Assembly: GCA_017512905.1 (NCBI GenBank)
Contig: JAFWEL010000066.1
Coordinates: 1-64,000 of the forward strand
DNA: 64,000 nt
Direction: 5' to 3'
From: Clostridia bacterium
GTDB lineage: Bacteria; Bacillota; Clostridia; Christensenellales; Aristaeellaceae
In this document: piece by piece, positions 60,059 through 64,000 of the stretch
How positions within the stretch are numbered: position 1 is the stretch's first letter
Layout: the number at the start of each line of letters is the position of its first letter
Notes under the pieces: model-generated
Told to the model about the DNA's origin: nothing
Databases searched by the model: none
Seen by the model: the letters and a program-made list of their open reading frames with translations, nothing else
Made by a program: the position numbers and the translations under genes

Positions 60059-60556
60059 ATGACCAGACAATTCGACTTTGCCCCGGTGGATCGCATCCTG
60101 GACAGCCATCCGAGCAGCGAACTCTCCACCATCGCCATCCTCCAGGACATCCAGGAGCATTACCACTACCTGCCCAGAGAGGTCTTTCCCTACGTGGCGA
60201 AGGCCATCGGCGTGGGCGAGGCCCGGCTGTACGGCGTGGCCACGTTCTACGAGAACTTCTCATTGGAGCCCAAGGGGAAGTACGTGATCCGCTGCTGCGA
60301 CGGCACCGCCTGCCACGTGCGTGGGTCGATACCGATCCTCGAGCGCCTGCGCCAGGAGCTGGGCCTGACCGACGGCAAGAAGACCACCGACGATCTGAAT
60401 TTCACCGTGGAGACCGTGTCCTGCCTGGGCGCCTGCGGCCTGGCCCCGGCCATGACCGTGAACGGCACCGTGTACGGGGCGATGACCCCGGACAAGGCGT
60501 CCGAGCTGTTGAGTGAACTGAAGGCGGAGCTGGCGAAGGGAGGCGAGCGGGCATGA
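60059..60556 (+). CDS. hydC: Hydrogenase subunit HydC (NuoE-like, [2Fe-2S])
   Basis: A 165-residue thioredoxin-fold [2Fe-2S] protein of the 24-kDa NADH-dehydrogenase family. Cluster cysteines lie in RCCDGTACHVRG and SCLGACGLAPAM. The helical N-terminus LPREVFPYVAKAIGV is typical. It is the small subunit of trimeric bifurcating hydrogenases, which couple H2 to NADH and ferredoxin. The ATG at 60059 has GAGG six bases upstream; a GTG 12 nt earlier is possible. It overlaps hydB by 4 nt. Confidence 0.9.
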   Translation: MTRQFDFAPVDRILDSHPSSELSTIAILQDIQEHYHYLPREVFPYVAKAIGVGEARLYGVATFYENFSLEPKGKYVIRCCDGTACHVRGSIPILERLRQELGLTDGKKTTDDLNFTVETVSCLGACGLAPAMTVNGTVYGAMTPDKASELLSELKAELAKGGERA

Positions 60557-62436
60557 CGAGACTGATGAGCCGGCAGGATTTGCAAAACCTGCGCAGCGTC
60601 TGTCAGAAGGCCCTGTCGCTGGAGACGAAGAAGATCCTCGTCTGCGGCGGCACGGGCTGTGTGGCGGGCGGTTCCCTGGACATTTACGACCGACTGAAGG
60701 CCATGCTGGAAGCGAGGGACATCCCCGTGTCCGTGGAGCTGGCCCACGAGCCCCATGATGAATCCGTAGGACTCAAGAAGAGCGGCTGCCACGGCTTCTG
60801 CGAGATGGGCCCGCTGGTGCGGGTGGAGCCCCAGGGCTGGCTGTATACAAAAGTCAAGCTGGACGACTGCGAGGAGATTGTCGAAAGGACCATCGTCGGC
60901 GGCGAGTGCGTGGAGCGGCTGGCCTACAAGCAGAACGGCGAGATCTACCGCAAGCAGGAGGAGATCCCCTTCTACGCCAAGCAGCACCGCATGGTGCTGG
61001 AGCACTGCGGCCACATCAACGCCACCTCCATCTACGATTACCTGGCCGTGGGCGGCTATCAGGCGCTGGAAAAGGCGCTGTTCGACATGACCCGGGAGGC
61101 CATACTCGATGAGGTGGCCGAATCGAACCTGCGCGGCCGCGGCGGCGGCGGTTTCCCGGCGGGACGGAAGTGGAAGAGCTGCGCCCGACAGAAGGAGACG
61201 CCCCGCTACATCGTCTGCAACGGCGACGAGGGCGACCCGGGCGCGTTCATGGACCGCTCGGTGATGGAGGGCGACCCCCACCGGCTGATCGAGGGCATGA
61301 TCATCGCGGGCATCGCCATCGGCTCCTCTGAGGGCTATATCTATGTGCGCGCCGAGTACCCGCTGGCGGTGGAGCGCCTGCGCATGGCCATCGCTCAGGC
61401 GGAGGAAATCGGCCTGCTGGGCGACAACATCCTGGGTACGGACTTCTCCTTCCATATGCACATCAACCGCGGCGCGGGCGCGTTCGTCTGCGGCGAGGGC
61501 TCGGCGTTGACCGCCTCCATCGAGGGCAAGCGGGGCATGCCGAGGGTCAAGCCGCCCCGTACGGTGGAGCACGGCCTGTTCGACAAGCCCACCAACCTGA
61601 ACAACGTGGAGACCTACGCCAACGTGCCGATGATCATCGAAAACGGCGCGGTCTGGTACAAATCCATCGGCCCGGAGAACAGCCCCGGCACCAAGGCCTT
61701 CGCCCTGACCGGCACTATCACGAACACGGGCCTGATCGAGGTTCCCATGGGCACGACGCTGCGGGAGGTCATATTCGACATCGGCGGCGGTATGCGCGGC
61801 AACGGCAAGTTCAAGGCCGTGCAGATCGGCGGCCCTTCCGGCGGGTGCCTGACGGAAAAGGAGCTGGACATCCCCCTGGACTTCGACAGTCTCAAGAAGG
61901 TCGGGGCCATGATCGGCTCAGGCGGCCTGGTGGTCATGGACGACAAGACCTGCATGGTGGAGGTCGCCCGCTTCTTCATGAACTTCACCCAGAACGAATC
62001 CTGCGGCAAGTGTGTGCCCTGCCGGGAGGGCACCAAGCGGATGCTGGAGATCCTGGAGCGCATCGTGGCGGGCCAGGGCCGGGACGGCGATATCGAGCTG
62101 CTGGAGGAGCTGGCCGACACCATCTCCAACACGGCCCTGTGCGGCCTGGGCAAGACTGCGCCCTCGCCGGTCATTTCCACCATCAAGAACTTCCGCAGCG
62201 AATACGAGGCCCACATCTACGACAAGCGCTGTCCGGCGGGGGCCTGCTCGAAGCTTCGCCGCTTCGTGATCGACCCGGAGAAGTGCAAGGGCTGCAGCAA
62301 GTGCGCCCGCAACTGCCCGGTGAACGCCATCACCGGCGTGGTGAAGCAGCCCTTCACCATCAATCAGGATAAGTGCATCAAGTGCGGCGCCTGCAAGACC
62401 AATTGCAGCTTCGACGCCGTGAGAGAGGAGGCGTGA
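60553..62436 (+). CDS. hydB: Hydrogenase subunit HydB (NuoF-like, NADH/FMN)
   Basis: A 627-residue flavoprotein subunit. In order: an N-terminal [2Fe-2S] thioredoxin-like domain (CGGTGC, GCHGFCEMGPL), the FMN/NADH domain (RGRGGGGFPAGRKW, NGDEGDPGAFMDR, CGEGSALTASIEG), the [4Fe-4S] motif ESCGKCVPCREGTKRM, and a C-terminal two-cluster ferredoxin domain (CKGCSKCARNCPV, CIKCGACKTNCSF). This is the layout of HydB from bifurcating [FeFe]-hydrogenases. It receives electrons from HydA and reduces NAD. GGGAGG precedes the ATG, which overlaps the hydC stop. Two bases separate its stop from hydA. Confidence 0.95.
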   Translation: MTRLMSRQDLQNLRSVCQKALSLETKKILVCGGTGCVAGGSLDIYDRLKAMLEARDIPVSVELAHEPHDESVGLKKSGCHGFCEMGPLVRVEPQGWLYTKVKLDDCEEIVERTIVGGECVERLAYKQNGEIYRKQEEIPFYAKQHRMVLEHCGHINATSIYDYLAVGGYQALEKALFDMTREAILDEVAESNLRGRGGGGFPAGRKWKSCARQKETPRYIVCNGDEGDPGAFMDRSVMEGDPHRLIEGMIIAGIAIGSSEGYIYVRAEYPLAVERLRMAIAQAEEIGLLGDNILGTDFSFHMHINRGAGAFVCGEGSALTASIEGKRGMPRVKPPRTVEHGLFDKPTNLNNVETYANVPMIIENGAVWYKSIGPENSPGTKAFALTGTITNTGLIEVPMGTTLREVIFDIGGGMRGNGKFKAVQIGGPSGGCLTEKELDIPLDFDSLKKVGAMIGSGGLVVMDDKTCMVEVARFFMNFTQNESCGKCVPCREGTKRMLEILERIVAGQGRDGDIELLEELADTISNTALCGLGKTAPSPVISTIKNFRSEYEAHIYDKRCPAGACSKLRRFVIDPEKCKGCSKCARNCPVNAITGVVKQPFTINQDKCIKCGACKTNCSFDAVREEA

Positions 62437-62438
62437 GT

Positions 62439-64000
62439 ATGTCCATGCAGTTGAAAAACATGATGACGGTGGACGGCGTGCCCGTCATGATCGAAGGCGA
62501 GCGGAACCTGCTGGAGGTCATCAGCAAGGTGGGCACCATCATGCCGGTGTTCTGCTACCACAGCTACCTCTCCATCTACGGCGCGTGTCGCATGTGCATG
62601 GTGGAGGACGACCGGGGGCGGCTGATGGCGGCCTGCTCCACACTGCCCGAGGCGGGTATGAAGATCCGCACCAACACAGGCCGTCTGCGCCGCTACCGCA
62701 AGAACATATTGGAGCTGCTGCTGGCGGAGCACTGCCGCGATTGCACCACCTGCGGCAATTCAGGCAAGTGCAAGCTCCAGGACCTGGCGGCCCAGTTCGG
62801 CATCCACGACATCCGCTTCCCCAACAGCCGGGAAAACCAGGCCGGGGACAAATCCTCGCCCTGCATCGTCCGCGAACCGGGCAAGTGTATCCTCTGCGGC
62901 GATTGCGTGCGGGAGTGCAACGAGGTCCAGCACGTGGGGGCCATCGACTTTGCCCACCGGGGCAGCAGGGCCACCATCTCCACCGCCTTCAACATCCCGC
63001 TGTCCGAATCCCCCTGTGTGGGCTGCGGCCAGTGCGCGGTGGCCTGTCCCACCGGCGCGATTATCGTGCGGGATGACACGGCGAAGGTCTGGGAGATGAT
63101 CGACGACCCGGAGACCTTCGTCACCTGTGAAATCGCTCCCGCCGTGCGGGTGGGCATCGGCCGGGAGCTGGGCCTGAACATCAGCGAAAACGCGGTGGGC
63201 CTGATCGTGGCGGCGCTGCACCGCATGGGCTTCGACGAGGTCTACGACACTTCCACCGGTGCGGACCTGACCGTCATCGAGGAGGCCAACGAGTTCGTCG
63301 AGCGGGTGCAGAAGGGCGATAACATCCCGTTATTCACCTCCTGCTGCCCGGCCTGGGTCCAGTTCGTCGAGAAGAAATATCCCGAATTCCTGCCGAACCT
63401 GTCCACCGCCCGCAGTCCCATGAGCATGTTCGCGGCGGTCATCAAGGAGATCTACAAGGACAAGCTGCCCGAGGGCAAGAAGCGGCACTACCACGTGGCG
63501 CTGATGCCCTGCACCGCCAAGAAATTCGAGGCCCGGCGCGGCGAGTTCGTCACCGAAATGGGCCCGAACACCGACGACGTCATCACCACCCAGGAGCTCA
63601 TCAAGATGATCAAGGAATCCGGCATCATCTTCCGGGAGCTCCAGCCCGAGAGCGTGGACATGCCCTTCGGCACGATGTCCGGCGCGGGCATGATCTTCGG
63701 CGTCACCGGCGGCGTGACCGAGGCCGTGCTGCGCAAGATCGCCACCGACAACAGCCGCACCACCCTGGCTGAGATCGCCTACACCGGCGTGCGCGGTATG
63801 GACAGCGTCAAGGAAGCCGACATTCCCTATGGCGACAAGGTGCTTAAGATCGCCGTGGTCAGCGGACTGGGCAACGCCGAGGGCCTGTTGAAGAAGATCA
63901 AGGCCGGCGAGGTCCACTACGACCTGGTGGAGGTCATGGCCTGCCCTGGCGGCTGCATCAGCGGCGCGGGCCAGCCCTATATCTCCCACAGGCACCGCGG
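62439..64000 (+). CDS. hydA: [FeFe]-hydrogenase catalytic subunit HydA (partial, cut by window end)
   Basis: The first 520 residues are present; the stop is beyond 64000. The N-terminal [2Fe-2S] domain uses Cys39, Cys50, Cys53 and Cys66. The His-Cys3 [4Fe-4S] site is His98, Cys102, Cys105 and Cys111. Two [4Fe-4S] clusters follow (CILCGDCVREC, CVGCGQCAVACP). The H-cluster motifs are all intact: TSCCPAW (Cys302), MPCTAKKFE (Cys358) and MACPGGC (Cys502, Cys506). It makes or consumes H2. GAGGAGG lies seven bases before the ATG. The gene order hydC-hydB-hydA fits an electron-bifurcating hydrogenase; a simple NADH-dependent type cannot be excluded. Confidence 0.95.
   Translation, partial: MSMQLKNMMTVDGVPVMIEGERNLLEVISKVGTIMPVFCYHSYLSIYGACRMCMVEDDRGRLMAACSTLPEAGMKIRTNTGRLRRYRKNILELLLAEHCRDCTTCGNSGKCKLQDLAAQFGIHDIRFPNSRENQAGDKSSPCIVREPGKCILCGDCVRECNEVQHVGAIDFAHRGSRATISTAFNIPLSESPCVGCGQCAVACPTGAIIVRDDTAKVWEMIDDPETFVTCEIAPAVRVGIGRELGLNISENAVGLIVAALHRMGFDEVYDTSTGADLTVIEEANEFVERVQKGDNIPLFTSCCPAWVQFVEKKYPEFLPNLSTARSPMSMFAAVIKEIYKDKLPEGKKRHYHVALMPCTAKKFEARRGEFVTEMGPNTDDVITTQELIKMIKESGIIFRELQPESVDMPFGTMSGAGMIFGVTGGVTEAVLRKIATDNSRTTLAEIAYTGVRGMDSVKEADIPYGDKVLKIAVVSGLGNAEGLLKKIKAGEVHYDLVEVMACPGGCISGAGQPYISHRHR

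Overview
The window reads as a GC-rich anaerobic member of the Bacillota (Clostridia-like). The evidence is an anaerobic (CbiD/CbiG) cobalamin gene set, a clostridial-type trimeric [FeFe]-hydrogenase, an acetyl-CoA synthase, a lysine riboswitch with an intrinsic terminator, strong AGGAGG ribosome binding sites with several TTG starts, and Gram-positive style sugar-utilisation clusters built on ABC transporters. A finer placement (for example Christensenellales-like gut or rumen lineages) is only a guess. The four ABC substrate-binding proteins have type I signal peptides and no convincing lipobox, which is unusual for a monoderm.

Layout: 0.2-2 kb holds two small exported proteins and a Nudix hydrolase. 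2.1-8.3 kb is a tight corrin-ring operon (cbiF, cbiG, cbiH, a cbiJ-cbiE-cbiT triple fusion, cbiC, cbiD) from a near-consensus promoter. 8.4-11.3 kb has an exported protein, a type I asparaginase and a flavin reductase. 11.5-13.6 kb is a stand-alone acetyl-CoA synthase gene (acsB). 13.8-19.5 kb is a branched-chain amino-acid type ABC operon plus a short-chain dehydrogenase. 19.7-21.2 kb is glycogen synthase. 21.3-24.1 kb is an amino-acid ABC transporter behind a lysine riboswitch.

24.3-58.6 kb is a large carbohydrate-utilisation island. It has two sugar ABC importers (27.2-30.4 and 47.6-51.2 kb), an AraC-type regulator, an ABC exporter, and glycosidases of GH95-like, GH140 (apiosidase-like), trehalase/GH63-like, GH43, GH78, GH127 (two), GH31 and GH4 type. 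None of the glycosidases has a signal peptide, so oligosaccharides are probably imported and then trimmed in the cytoplasm. The family set matches side chains of pectin, especially rhamnogalacturonan-II. A central operon (36.6-44.4 kb) encodes an alpha-L-rhamnosidase, a fucose/arabinose-isomerase-fold protein, a two-subunit transketolase and an FGGY kinase. With the GH140 gene nearby, this looks like a non-oxidative D-apiose route (isomerase, kinase, transketolase) with a different type of isomerase. An odd protein with an HTH, acidic 12-residue repeats and Ig/Fn3-like domains sits beside the AraC gene.

59.2-64.0 kb has a second short-chain dehydrogenase, then hydC, hydB and hydA of an electron-bifurcating-type [FeFe]-hydrogenase; hydA runs off the window end. 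Intergenic DNA carries a dispersed repeat with the core AATTCTGATTTG (seven sites), other long hairpins, and several consensus promoters. All family assignments come from reading translated sequence and motifs; no database search was run.
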